A stretch of 64,000 nucleotides of DNA, from assembly GCA_002271215.1 (NCBI GenBank), contig CP018628.1, positions 2,852,001 to 2,916,000 of the forward strand, read 5' to 3'. The stretch's first letter is position 1, and each line of letters begins with the position of its first letter. This stretch comes from Lelliottia jeotgali (lineage in GTDB: Bacteria > Pseudomonadota > Gammaproteobacteria > Enterobacterales > Enterobacteriaceae). Positions 14,149-23,241 of the stretch are shown here, in pieces. The notes beneath the pieces are model-generated. The model was given only the letters and a program-made list of their open reading frames with translations. It searched no databases and was not told the DNA's origin. The position numbers were made by a program, and so were the translations under genes.

Positions 14149-15555
14149 TTAATCCAGCCATTCGGTGTGGAACACACCTTCTTTATCGGTACGCTTGTAA
14201 GTGTGCGCGCCAAAGTAGTCACGCTGCGCCTGAATCAGGTTCGCAGGCAACACTTCTGCACGGTAGCTATCGTAATAAGCTACTGCTGCAGAGAAGGTTG
14301 GTACCGGAATACCATTCTGGACAGCATAAGCGACAACATCGCGCAGCGCCTGCTGGTATTCGTCAGCGATTTTCTTGAAGTAAGGTGCCAGCAGAAGGTT
14401 AGCGATACCTGCATTTTCAGCATATGCATCGGTGATTTTCTGCAGGAACTGTGCACGGATGATGCAGCCAGCACGGAAGATTTTCGCGATCTCACCGTAA
14501 TTCAGATCCCAGTTGTTTTCATCAGACGCAGCGCGCAGCTGAGAGAAGCCCTGTGCGTAAGAGACGATTTTACCCAGGTACAGTGCGCGGCGAACTTTCT
14601 CGATAAACTCGGCTTTGTCACCGGCAGGTTTCGCCTGCGGGCCAGACAGCACTTTAGAGGCCGCAACACGCTGCTCTTTCAGTGAGGAGATGTAGCGCGC
14701 GAACACGGATTCCGTGATCAGAGACAGCGGCTCACCGAGATCCAGGGAGCTCTGGCTGGTCCATTTACCGGTACCTTTATTTGCCGCCTCATCCAGAATC
14801 ACATCAACCAGGTATTTACCCTCTTCGTCTTTCTTGGTGAAGATGTCTTTGGTGATGTCGATCAGGTAGCTGTTCAGCTCGCCAGTGTTCCACTCGGTGA
14901 AAGTCTGCGCCAGCTCTTCGTTGGACAGGTTCAGACCACCTTTCAGTAAAGAATACGCTTCAGCAATCAGCTGCATGTCGCCGTATTCGATACCGTTGTG
15001 AACCATTTTCACGTAATGACCTGCACCATCCGCACCGATATAGGTGACGCACGGTTCGCCATCTTCAGCAACTGCCGCGATCTTAGTCAGGATCGGCGCA
15101 ACCAGCTCATACGCTTCTTTCTGACCGCCAGGCATAATTGATGGGCCTTTCAGGGCGCCCTCTTCACCACCGGAAACACCGGTACCGATGAAGTTGAAGC
15201 CTTCAGCAGACAATTCGCGGTTACGGCGGATAGTGTCATGATAGAAGGTATTGCCACCATCAATGATGATGTCACCTTTATCAAGATACGGCTTCAGAGA
15301 ATCGATAGCAGCATCAGTGCCAGCGCCTGCTTTCACCATTAACAGGATACGACGTGGCGTTTCCAGAGATTCAACAAACTCCTGAACCGTATAGAAAGGA
15401 ACCAGCTTCTTGCCCGGGTTCTCGGCAATCACTTCTTCGGTTTTTTCACGGGAACGGTTGAAAACGGAGACGGTATAACCACGGCTTTCGATGTTGAGCG
15501 CCAGATTGCGCCCCATCACTGCCATACCGACAACGCCGATCTGTTGTTTGGACAT
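14149..15555 (-). CDS. gnd: Gnd, 6-phosphogluconate dehydrogenase (decarboxylating)
   Basis: Pentose phosphate pathway enzyme: 6-phosphogluconate plus NADP+ gives ribulose 5-phosphate, CO2 and NADPH. It has 468 residues. NADP binding is in [17 protein letters not shown]; catalytic Lys and Glu lie in [15 protein letters not shown] (about 181-195), followed by the dimerising C-terminal domain. It is the classical housekeeping marker flanking the variable O-antigen locus and is often carried along in O-antigen exchange. AT content rises sharply just upstream of it (from about 15600). Confidence 0.97.
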   Translation of the reverse strand: MSKQQIGVVGMAVMGRNLALNIESRGYTVSVFNRSREKTEEVIAENPGKKLVPFYTVQEFVESLETPRRILLMVKAGAGTDAAIDSLKPYLDKGDIIIDGGNTFYHDTIRRNRELSAEGFNFIGTGVSGGEEGALKGPSIMPGGQKEAYELVAPILTKIAAVAEDGEPCVTYIGADGAGHYVKMVHNGIEYGDMQLIAEAYSLLKGGLNLSNEELAQTFTEWNTGELNSYLIDITKDIFTKKDEEGKYLVDVILDEAANKGTGKWTSQSSLDLGEPLSLITESVFARYISSLKEQRVAASKVLSGPQAKPAGDKAEFIEKVRRALYLGKIVSYAQGFSQLRAASDENNWDLNYGEIAKIFRAGCIIRAQFLQKITDAYAENAGIANLLLAPYFKKIADEYQQALRDVVAYAVQNGIPVPTFSAAVAYYDSYRAEVLPANLIQAQRDYFGAHTYKRTDKEGVFHTEWLD

Positions 15556-15705
15556 TACATACTCCTGTCAGGTGTGGTCACCGCGCAAGGTAGCGCGGCT
15601 TGAAATGTGGTGAAGATGTTAACTCAGTTATTATCTAAACGATAGTATTAGAAATGGCATTGGCTCAATAGCGGTAATCAAGTTAAGGATAAAAGAAATA
15701 TCTGG

Positions 15706-16800
15706 TCAGGACATTTCTTCAGCAACAACTTTTAAGGCAGAGGCAATGACCTGATGCATATCATAATATTTATACTCAGCAAGCCGTCCACCAAATACAA
15801 AGCCATCAAGAGTAGTGGCTAATTTTTTATATTTAGAAAAGGTTGAATTGTTTTTAGTGTCATTGACTGGATAATAATATTCATCGCCCTCTTCAAACTC
15901 TTTGGGATATTCCATTGTTATAACGGTTTTTAATTGATCGCCGAATTCAAAATGTTTATGCTCTATAATGCGTGTAAAATCATATTCTTTATCGATGTAA
16001 TTGACAACAGCATTTCCTTGATAGTTATCAACATCTTTAACCTCATGTTCAAAACGTAATGAACGATAATCAAGCTTACCAAACTGATAGTCAAAAAATC
16101 TATCGATGGGACCTGTATATACAACTTTGGTTGCTAGACTGTCAAAGTATTTTTTATTGGAGAAATAGTCAACATCCAATTGAACATCGATACCTTCAAA
16201 TAAAGCATCAATCAACTTATTATATCCACCGATTGGAATTCCCTGATATTTATCTTTGAAATAATTATTATCAAAAGTGAACCGTACAGGAAGGCGCTTG
16301 ATGATGAAAGCAGGTAAATCCTTACAATCGCGTCCCCACTGCTTTTCAGTGTATTCCTTTATTAAGCATTCAAAAATATCTCTACCTACGAGAGAAATAG
16401 CCTGTTCTTCGAGATTCTGAGGTTCTATACCTTCAAACTCAGAGCTTTGTTTCTTGATTATTTCTTTCGCATCTTCCGGATTGATAACACCCCATAACTT
16501 ATGAAATGTGTTCATATTAAACGGCAAGTTATACAATTTACCCTTTGAGAGTGCTAACGGACTATTGGTAAAACGATTAAACTCTACAAATTGATTAACA
16601 TAATCCCAAATATACTTATCGTTAGTATGAAAAATATGTGCCCCATATTTATGCACATTAATGCCATCGATTAGATCACAATAGACATTGCCACCTAAAT
16701 GGCTTCGTTTTTCAATAACCTTTACTTTTTTTCCACGCTTATGAGCTTCGTGTGCAAAAACAGCACCGAATAAACCGCTGCCAACAATTAAATAATCCAT
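15706..16800 (-). CDS. glf: Glf, UDP-galactopyranose mutase
   Basis: Flavoenzyme that contracts UDP-Galp to UDP-Galf. It has 364 residues (E. coli Glf is 367). FAD binding is in DYLIVGSGLFGAVFAHEA; other family blocks are YGAHIFHTND, GGYNKLIDALF, the Tyr/Arg active-site region VVYTGPIDRFFDYQFGKLDYR, and the C-terminal GGRLAEYKYYDMH. Its presence says galactofuranose is in the O unit, and it fits the GlfT-like transferase at 31015. It is the last gene of the AT-rich operon, six bases after the membrane protein gene. Confidence 0.95.
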   Translation of the reverse strand: MDYLIVGSGLFGAVFAHEAHKRGKKVKVIEKRSHLGGNVYCDLIDGINVHKYGAHIFHTNDKYIWDYVNQFVEFNRFTNSPLALSKGKLYNLPFNMNTFHKLWGVINPEDAKEIIKKQSSEFEGIEPQNLEEQAISLVGRDIFECLIKEYTEKQWGRDCKDLPAFIIKRLPVRFTFDNNYFKDKYQGIPIGGYNKLIDALFEGIDVQLDVDYFSNKKYFDSLATKVVYTGPIDRFFDYQFGKLDYRSLRFEHEVKDVDNYQGNAVVNYIDKEYDFTRIIEHKHFEFGDQLKTVITMEYPKEFEEGDEYYYPVNDTKNNSTFSKYKKLATTLDGFVFGGRLAEYKYYDMHQVIASALKVVAEEMS

Positions 16801-16806
16801 AGTATT

Positions 16807-17565
16807 TTACCTTTTGAATGCATTCATTAAATAAAAGAAAGAACGATATAAGAAAAAGTACGCAGCAGCGGCAATTGGCCAGAAATTAGTTAGCCAATGA
16901 TTACACCAAAGATAAGTGCATAACACAGCCAAAAACATATAGTAAAAAACTCTAAATCTTTCAGTATTGTTAATTATAAAAGGTAAATTATTTTTTTTTA
17001 TTTTCGTTCGCTCTAAAAAATTTGGAATGGGGAATATTAACATACTAAACAGAAGCAGTTCATAATTGAATCCTGACAACAAGAACAGAGGAAAACTATA
17101 ACGTAACGTGCTTAAAAAAAGTTGCAGATAAAAATTCCCAACCCCTCGAATGGAATTATAAATAAGAAACACAATTATTATCAAGGAACTCAATATTAAC
17201 CATTGAATTGCATCGTAATGATATAAAAAAGACAATGAAAATGCACAAGCAATAGATATAAAAACCTTGGTTAGATAGATAGAGAACTTATTTGACTCAT
17301 AAAAAACAAGCTCCATCTCAGAATAACGTCGCGTTGGATCTCTTTCTTTTTTAATTGTTTCTGCATTATTATAAATATACCCAACATCATACGATGAATA
17401 AACAAGTGCAATAGCAAATAGAATGGCGTAGAAATTAACACCGTAATAAAAAGCAACTGAGGCAAACGGAACAAGATAATAGAGGCACCAACTAATTTTC
17501 TCTGATGGACGTTTGGCGTATAAATGAAAAAAAGGACCTAACGGGAGTATGAATTTATACAACAT
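16807..17565 (-). CDS. Polytopic membrane protein, UbiA-like prenyltransferase candidate
   Basis: A 252-residue, very hydrophobic protein with about seven to nine membrane segments. After the second helix comes SYDVGYIYNNAETIKKERDP, recalling the N(D/N)xxD-type cytosolic loop with a following Arg-x-Pro that UbiA enzymes use to hold Mg-diphosphate. The acidic spacing is not canonical, so assignment is tentative. It overlaps the HAD gene by 11 bases. UbiA plus phosphatase pairs make polyprenyl-phosphoribose in mycobacteria (Rv3806c) and serve Nod-factor arabinosylation in Azorhizobium (noeC/noeH). I prefer ATG 17565 (GGAG nine bases upstream) over ATG 17601, which lacks a binding site. Confidence 0.5.
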   Translation of the reverse strand: MLYKFILPLGPFFHLYAKRPSEKISWCLYYLVPFASVAFYYGVNFYAILFAIALVYSSYDVGYIYNNAETIKKERDPTRRYSEMELVFYESNKFSIYLTKVFISIACAFSLSFLYHYDAIQWLILSSLIIIVFLIYNSIRGVGNFYLQLFLSTLRYSFPLFLLSGFNYELLLFSMLIFPIPNFLERTKIKKNNLPFIINNTERFRVFYYMFLAVLCTYLWCNHWLTNFWPIAAAAYFFLYRSFFYLMNAFKR

Positions 17566-18181
17566 GATAACGAACTCCGTTATCTTTCCAATAAGCCACA
17601 TTTCTTGTAGTTGTCACGGCAATAAAGTAATTCACAATATCCTTGCAAGCTAAATCATCAATATTATCAGTGTAAAATATAGATTTGGAGCATATCACCG
17701 AAGCTATAATATCATTTTTATTACCCTGGAGATCTAACTTTAAATATCCTGCTGAACATCCATTTTGAATTGCTAACTCAGATCCATAATATGTTGAAAT
17801 CTTAAGATACTCACAAACTGATTTAACAATGAACGATAATGAAGCAGAGACGACAATAGGTTCGTAGCCATCTCGCCGCAAAATATCAACCTTGCGAAGG
17901 ATATCATATCGCCAGTTTAATGATTTAGTGTAACAGTCAGCCTCTTGCTTAAGCTCGTTCAGGGAGTAATCTTTCATCATGAACAAGCAAAATTGTTTAG
18001 TAAGATCAAAATTAAAACTCATTATGGAACATGATTTGGTTATTATTTGAGCTATTTTAAACTTCCAAATTAACTTATAAATCAATTTTTGCTTTGGTAG
18101 TATATGCTTATTAAAAAAATCAAAAGTTGTATTCTCTTTAACTAATGTTCCACAGAGATCTAAAAATATAACCTTACGCAT
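17555..18181 (-). CDS. HAD-superfamily hydrolase (PSP/HAD-IB-like), phosphatase candidate
   Basis: A 208-residue soluble protein. Motif I reads FLDLCGTLV (Asp8 nucleophile) with NTTFDFF after it. Motif II is the Ser in PIVVSASLSF, motif III a Lys near GYLKLDLQGNK, motif IV IFYTDNIDDLA. A helical cap lies between motifs I and II, as in phosphoserine-phosphatase-like enzymes. The general acid/base Asp normally two residues after the nucleophile is Cys10, which is unusual. It overlaps the UbiA-like gene downstream (11 bases) and the GT4 gene upstream (8 bases). It probably dephosphorylates the product of the UbiA-like partner, a polyprenyl-linked 5-phosphopentose, but this is inferred from context. 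Confidence 0.7.
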   Translation of the reverse strand: MRKVIFLDLCGTLVKENTTFDFFNKHILPKQKLIYKLIWKFKIAQIITKSCSIMSFNFDLTKQFCLFMMKDYSLNELKQEADCYTKSLNWRYDILRKVDILRRDGYEPIVVSASLSFIVKSVCEYLKISTYYGSELAIQNGCSAGYLKLDLQGNKNDIIASVICSKSIFYTDNIDDLACKDIVNYFIAVTTTRNVAYWKDNGVRYHVV

Positions 18182-19217
18182 CCAAAATCTCCAACCATTT
18201 TCTAATTACAGGAGCAACTGAATATCTTTTAGAATTAAGGCAAGCAGCATTGCTATTTTCATTAGTAATTTCAGAATAATAGTCCAAAATCATTTCAGCT
18301 ATTACCTCATTGCTAAGCCCACTATCCATTAAAAGTCCAACATCTCGATTAACTATAATATCAGATGGGCCTGTCTGCACATCCAATGCTGCGCATGGAA
18401 GACCGTTAGCTTGCGCTTCGATTAAAACCATCGGCAGGCCTTCATAGTGTGAAGTCATAATCAATAACTTGCTTCTTGATAACCACTCACCGATATTATC
18501 AGTTGCTTTATGAAGGAAAACATTATCAACAAGCTTGCGGTCTTTAATTTCATTCAAAATTTTATCTATATAATCTTGATCACCATTACCAAAAATATTT
18601 AATCTAAGTGATGAATCGACTTTGCATATATAGGAAAAAATATCAATCATACGTTCATAGTTTTTTTGAAAACATAAACGTCCTACAGCTATAAAATCAT
18701 TTCGTTCAAAATTCCCATTATAAATTTTATGTTCATCAAGTGGATTTTCGATCACAACACAACGGTCCCCATCACCAATGTAGTTAGGAACATCCTTTTC
18801 TGTTAATGACACAACCCAACTAGCATACTTGTATGCTTTTTTTCTCAAGTAGCCAAAGGGGCCACGCATTGACATTTGATAGCAAAGATGATCACAAACA
18901 ATAACATTTCGCCCCCTAAAATACAAAATAGATAATAAGTTAAGATTTCCAAAAGTAGAGTAGATATTATGAATGGAATGGCGAATAATATACTTTCTAG
19001 CATTCAACATTGATAATACCATGTTGATTTTCTCGTTCTTAAAACTTGATGATACATTAACGACTTCAAATTGATCGCAGACTGATTTTTTATACTCAGA
19101 TTTTTCAGTTTCTATTACAAAAACTTTCATTTTTGTAGATAAATTATTCGCAAGAAGCTTTACAACAGATTCTGTACCGCCTACCCGACTTAAACTATGA
19201 ACAATTATAGCTAACAC
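18174..19217 (-). CDS. Glycosyltransferase family 4 (GT-B)
   Basis: A 347-residue retaining-type GT4 enzyme for O-unit assembly on the cytoplasmic face. The N-terminus VHSLSRVGGTESVV has the GGTE acceptor loop, FIAVGRLCFQKNY begins the donor domain, and SHYEGLPMVLIEAQANGLP contains the EX7E motif. Donor and linkage cannot be told from sequence. It starts with GTG at 19217, overlapping the wzy 3' end by 22 bases. Confidence 0.85.
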   Translation of the reverse strand: MLAIIVHSLSRVGGTESVVKLLANNLSTKMKVFVIETEKSEYKKSVCDQFEVVNVSSSFKNEKINMVLSMLNARKYIIRHSIHNIYSTFGNLNLLSILYFRGRNVIVCDHLCYQMSMRGPFGYLRKKAYKYASWVVSLTEKDVPNYIGDGDRCVVIENPLDEHKIYNGNFERNDFIAVGRLCFQKNYERMIDIFSYICKVDSSLRLNIFGNGDQDYIDKILNEIKDRKLVDNVFLHKATDNIGEWLSRSKLLIMTSHYEGLPMVLIEAQANGLPCAALDVQTGPSDIIVNRDVGLLMDSGLSNEVIAEMILDYYSEITNENSNAACLNSKRYSVAPVIRKWLEILDA

Positions 19218-20346
19218 GCGTTACCTCAGATTTATTTAATATAACTGCATACACTACAGAAACAAGCATGAGACTAATTCCAGCAGGGATTATCGGCAAA
19301 AAACACAAATATAGTATATAGCTGAAGATAAAAGGAAACGTAGATTTAGTGCTATTATTGAGCAAAGTAAGAAACACAAAGGAAATGAATATAACAGCAA
19401 GTAACAAACCATTAATTCTCACAAACTCAAAAAAACCATTGTGTGGAATAAGTGGTGCGTAATTGCTAGTATAATATTCTCTGGTGACCCCTCGAAACTG
19501 TAGCTCATGGGACTGTGTCAGTGCATTTAGAAACTGATCATTGAGTTGAAAACGAAGTCGGTTTGAACCATCATTCACAGTTGAAAATCTTGAAATGCCC
19601 GAATCGTAATCAGCAACATCATTTCCACCAAATGTCCTAAGCGCAGTTCCTACCGCAAATACCAGGAACAAACTACATAGTACCATTATAAATGGGTGAG
19701 ATAATTTAAAGCATCTTGCAAAATAGAAAATTAACCGAATGCGTTCGATGAATATAAATACAACAACTGCAAGTAAGAATGCTCGACTCAACATAAACAT
19801 GCCTAAGACAAAGCAGAACATCATTACTAAACGCATTCGTAGTATGTACGATATACAGAAGAGAATAAAAACATAAAACGCTGAAAAATTGGGATCAATA
19901 AAACTAAGCGCTGGTCGACCATCTTCGCTTCGAAAGTATAAAGCTTGCAAAAATGCAAAAAACAAACTCAATATAACTGACAGTTTTAAAATATTGTAAG
20001 AAAAACAGCCCGACTTTATATTTTTAACACAAAAAAAAGCAGCCATAAAGACTAGAATATAGAAAACGAACAGAATATTGAAGAGTAATGCTAATGGAAA
20101 CCCTATAACAGCAATCCATATCACTGTTCTAGGTAGTTGTCTGAAACTATAAAGAACATTGACAAGGACATAAAAAATAACGGAAGAATATAAAAGTGAT
20201 TTATAAATCAAGTCATACATTTGAAATGTTGAATCCGAAATCCAGGCTCCTGGCCCTGGGATATTTAAAAAAATATAGCAGAATGCAAATACACTGAAAA
20301 TGAAAAGATTAGTGCTTTGCTGGATAAGAACAGATCTACGTGACAT
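19195..20346 (-). CDS. wzy: Wzy, O-antigen polymerase
   Basis: A 383-residue inner-membrane protein with about ten to eleven predicted helices and one large periplasmic loop (about residues 235-300, starting near FGGNDVADYDSG). A short HNGFFEFVR follows, like the HNxxxE element of the Wzy/WaaL fold. Sequence is not conserved between Wzy proteins, so the call rests on topology, context beside wzx, and presence of wzzB. It joins O units at the periplasmic face. Start ATG 20346. Confidence 0.8.
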   Translation of the reverse strand: MSRRSVLIQQSTNLFIFSVFAFCYIFLNIPGPGAWISDSTFQMYDLIYKSLLYSSVIFYVLVNVLYSFRQLPRTVIWIAVIGFPLALLFNILFVFYILVFMAAFFCVKNIKSGCFSYNILKLSVILSLFFAFLQALYFRSEDGRPALSFIDPNFSAFYVFILFCISYILRMRLVMMFCFVLGMFMLSRAFLLAVVVFIFIERIRLIFYFARCFKLSHPFIMVLCSLFLVFAVGTALRTFGGNDVADYDSGISRFSTVNDGSNRLRFQLNDQFLNALTQSHELQFRGVTREYYTSNYAPLIPHNGFFEFVRINGLLLAVIFISFVFLTLLNNSTKSTFPFIFSYILYLCFLPIIPAGISLMLVSVVYAVILNKSEVTRVSYNCS

Positions 20347-20376
20347 GAATGGGTCCTTAGGAGAAGATATGCTGGA

Positions 20377-21360
20377 TTAGCGTAATATAAGTTTGTTCGA
20401 AATTTCCAGGACCCACTCTCTTAGACTATGTAAATCACGTTTATCAACAGAATCATCATATGACTGATGAACAAAATCATCAGATAATTTAGTTAAATCA
20501 GTAACAATATTATTGCTATTGTAAAAGCTATAGCAAATTACATTTAAGTTGGTAGTTAATAGTTTTTTCTTTGCGCCAAGAGCTTCGAATGTACGCATTG
20601 TTAATCCACTTTGAACTTTATCAGGCACATCAACTACAACTCTACTTTCATGCACTATTGCAGACACGGTTTTTAAACTCATTTTTTTAAAAAAAATAAA
20701 TCGACCATATTTCCCGTAAAACCCAGGAATGGTGATGATCTTTCTTAAATATTGATTCCATGGCATATAAAGTTTAAAAAAATAACTACGTGGCTTTTTC
20801 TTGAAAACATTTTCAATGTCTAAAAGAAAACTGACTCTTTCTTCTTTAAAGGCACCAATACAACAAAAATCATATTTAGCCGGGAGGTCATTATCATAAT
20901 CAGCACATTCAAATTCGTTTGCAAAGAACAAAGGAAAAAGTTCTAATTGGTAATCATCAATTTTGCAATCAGCATTATCGAATGATAATCGAACATTGAA
21001 GTATTTTAAGATGTCTTCAGTTTTGGGATTATGTGCAATTGAATCCCATAGATATAATAAACTCTTCTTCAGAGTAGAATTATTAATCAATTTATCACAT
21101 ATACGCGGCGTGAGCTCTTCACCTTTAATAACTAGCAATACATCATATTTTCCTCTTGCTCTAAACATGAACAACAGAGGCCACACTTGCTGCATATAGA
21201 AATGGAACAATTTTTTAGAAAGGAATTTCAAATGCACTAACTTCACAAATTTTGAGCTATCACGAATCAAGGTAACATCAAAACCTAACCTTTCCAATTC
21301 ATCTCTAATTTTAATATGGTAACTATTAAAATAAGGCATAACTAACAATAATTTAGTCAT
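20377..21360 (-). CDS. Putative glycosyltransferase (CgeB-like GT-B)
   Basis: A 327-residue soluble protein. It starts TKLLLVMPYFNSYHIKIRDEL (GT-B Rossmann opening), has a mid-region AKYDFCCIGAFKEERVSFL that starts the second domain, and near the end SGLTMRTFEALGAKKKLLTTN, which is the donor-binding Glu-containing stretch common in CgeB/SpaE-type transferases of surface polysaccharide loci. Donor and acceptor are unknown. It lies between wzy and the O-acetyltransferase in the same operon. Confidence 0.6.
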   Translation of the reverse strand: MTKLLLVMPYFNSYHIKIRDELERLGFDVTLIRDSSKFVKLVHLKFLSKKLFHFYMQQVWPLLFMFRARGKYDVLLVIKGEELTPRICDKLINNSTLKKSLLYLWDSIAHNPKTEDILKYFNVRLSFDNADCKIDDYQLELFPLFFANEFECADYDNDLPAKYDFCCIGAFKEERVSFLLDIENVFKKKPRSYFFKLYMPWNQYLRKIITIPGFYGKYGRFIFFKKMSLKTVSAIVHESRVVVDVPDKVQSGLTMRTFEALGAKKKLLTTNLNVICYSFYNSNNIVTDLTKLSDDFVHQSYDDSVDKRDLHSLREWVLEISNKLILR

Positions 21361-21368
21361 CAGTAATC

Positions 21369-21998
21369 TTATTTACCTCCATCAACTTTGGTCCATTGAA
21401 GTGAATGGAAATCATATTTTTTAACTATTTTAGCAGGAGTTCCAGCTATAACAGAATAAGGTGGAAAGTGTCCTCTAACAACAGAATTTGCACCAACTAT
21501 GCATTGCTTTCCAAGTACAGTACCAGCCAAAATTTTAGCACCAGAGCCGATAAAGCAATATTCGCCAATCTCTGTTTGGCTTACATTCAGAGGTTGTTTA
21601 GAAATATCAACATCAATCATCTCATATTGATGGTCTACATCGGTTATCATGACATCAAACGATATAGTTGAATTATTACCGATCACTAACTTAGATGCCG
21701 CGATGAGATGTAACCTTTGCTCGATACTAACATCATCACCAATGATGATTTCGGGTTCGTAAGTACTTCCCAGCCATTCCTTGATTGCCTGAATTCTTGC
21801 ATGCTTTCCGATACTCACATTGGCACCTACTGCCATATGCCCATAGCTACACATCAATGGAGCTTCTATGATTGACGACGGCCCCCAACATCTGACAAAT
21901 CGTTTAATTATTAGCAGACAGAAGAGTTTTCGAACGTAAAGGGATAAACGCCATGGTTCACGGGAAATTAGACTTATTTTATTCATAAATTTAGTCAT
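21369..21998 (-). CDS. Acyltransferase of the left-handed beta-helix (LbH) type, probable O-acetyltransferase
   Basis: A 209-residue WbbJ/LacA-like enzyme. Hexapeptide repeats run from about residue 70: GANVSIGKHARI, IIGDDVSIEQRL, VIGNNSTISFDV, then DVDHQ with the catalytic histidine, and IGSGAKILAGTVLGKQCIVG. It ends with the usual GTPAKIVKK. It probably acetylates a sugar of the O unit using acetyl-CoA. The eight-base overlap with the upstream transferase places it within the operon. Confidence 0.8.
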   Translation of the reverse strand: MTKFMNKISLISREPWRLSLYVRKLFCLLIIKRFVRCWGPSSIIEAPLMCSYGHMAVGANVSIGKHARIQAIKEWLGSTYEPEIIIGDDVSIEQRLHLIAASKLVIGNNSTISFDVMITDVDHQYEMIDVDISKQPLNVSQTEIGEYCFIGSGAKILAGTVLGKQCIVGANSVVRGHFPPYSVIAGTPAKIVKKYDFHSLQWTKVDGGK

Positions 21999-23241
21999 TA
22001 TTCTTTCCTAAATAGGTGCTATATTTATCAATACCTAAACCTAAAATATAAACTAAGCGAACAGAAACTTCTTTCCAAAAATTTTCATTTGCTACGTTAT
22101 CTTTGACTTCATAAAGTAACGCAGCTAATTCTTCAACATTCATAAAATAATCATTATGCACTTCAACTGAGTTATCGTAATCGTCATCTTTATATCGTAA
22201 AGAAATGCAATTATTTACATAGCTATCATAATAAGCAGTTGAGTTATATGTAATAGTGCACATATAATCATGTTGAGTAAGCAATGCGTTGACATCTTTG
22301 TCTGGAGCGGCGCTTATATTCAATATCTGACATAAGCTATCGTATTCAGAAGCATTCACTGAAGGGTGTAGTTTATACTCAAACTCATAAACATCTGTTA
22401 ATTTACTTGCAATCTGCAAAAGCATCTTATTATTTTTGTCATATGAAGAGCGCGCAAGAAGTAAAAGGACCTTTTTGCTACTTTGAGATTTAGGTTTTAA
22501 GTTAAGAATATGTGGTCTTGGATATCCAGTTACTAAAATTCTGCTGTCAGCTATCCCAAAGCGAACAAATTCATCTTTAGTATATTGTCCCCAGCATAGC
22601 AATCTGTCTGCCAGTAAGTTTTCATACACAAGACAATCTATGGGCTGCGGTTCTGGAAAGATAAACCAGAGACCATGTTGTAGTGTATAGGTTGGAATAT
22701 TTCTTTTTTTGAAGAAATAATGCAATTCAGCTTCTCCGGTCAAATTGCTACAAAAAGAGCAAAAAGAATTAACATTAGCCCACTGATAATCAAGGTTTTC
22801 CAGATGGTTAATTGTATTAATAGAATGAACTAACTCGAGAGAGAGGTAAATTTTTTGTTTTAATTTTACATCGCTAGCTGCGTACATTGAAAATATATTG
22901 ATGAAGGATCTCACGATAACATTTATATCAACTTTGTACTTAAACTTAGTTTTTGCCAAGTCAACAAGTATTGAATTTTTATTGCGAGTGACATAGTCCA
23001 GAATTTGATAATAATCATTTCTCCCGTATGCACCAATAGCAAATACAGTACTATCCGCGTTAGCGGTTACAAAAGAGACATCATGAAATCTAATTAGTTT
23101 TATAAAATCTTTAAACCTAAACTCATTTTTTTGATAGGCTATTGCAGCGATCTTCACTGCAAGTATTTTTCCCAATGGGTATGAATTATACTCCATTGTG
23201 AATTTTTGCATCAAGGTTTTAAATTTGATGAAAGGAGGCAT
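21991..23241 (-). CDS. Putative GT-B glycosyltransferase, possibly the ulosonic acid transferase
   Basis: A 416-residue soluble protein. The C-terminal half carries TYTLQHGLWFIFP, LLCWGQYTKDEFVRFG and ILVTGYPRPH, then EYKLHPSVNASEY and TYNSTAYYDSY. This QHG...G.P.H.S pattern is seen in CDP-glycerol-phosphotransferase-like, polysialyl- and Kdo-transferase GT-B folds. No family is certain. As the locus makes a CMP-activated sugar, this is one candidate for its transferase. I use ATG 23241, whose first base is the first base of the wzx TGA stop codon; GTG 23244 is the codon before. AAAGGA lies about nine bases upstream. Confidence 0.55.
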   Translation of the reverse strand: MPPFIKFKTLMQKFTMEYNSYPLGKILAVKIAAIAYQKNEFRFKDFIKLIRFHDVSFVTANADSTVFAIGAYGRNDYYQILDYVTRNKNSILVDLAKTKFKYKVDINVIVRSFINIFSMYAASDVKLKQKIYLSLELVHSINTINHLENLDYQWANVNSFCSFCSNLTGEAELHYFFKKRNIPTYTLQHGLWFIFPEPQPIDCLVYENLLADRLLCWGQYTKDEFVRFGIADSRILVTGYPRPHILNLKPKSQSSKKVLLLLARSSYDKNNKMLLQIASKLTDVYEFEYKLHPSVNASEYDSLCQILNISAAPDKDVNALLTQHDYMCTITYNSTAYYDSYVNNCISLRYKDDDYDNSVEVHNDYFMNVEELAALLYEVKDNVANENFWKEVSVRLVYILGLGIDKYSTYLGKNND

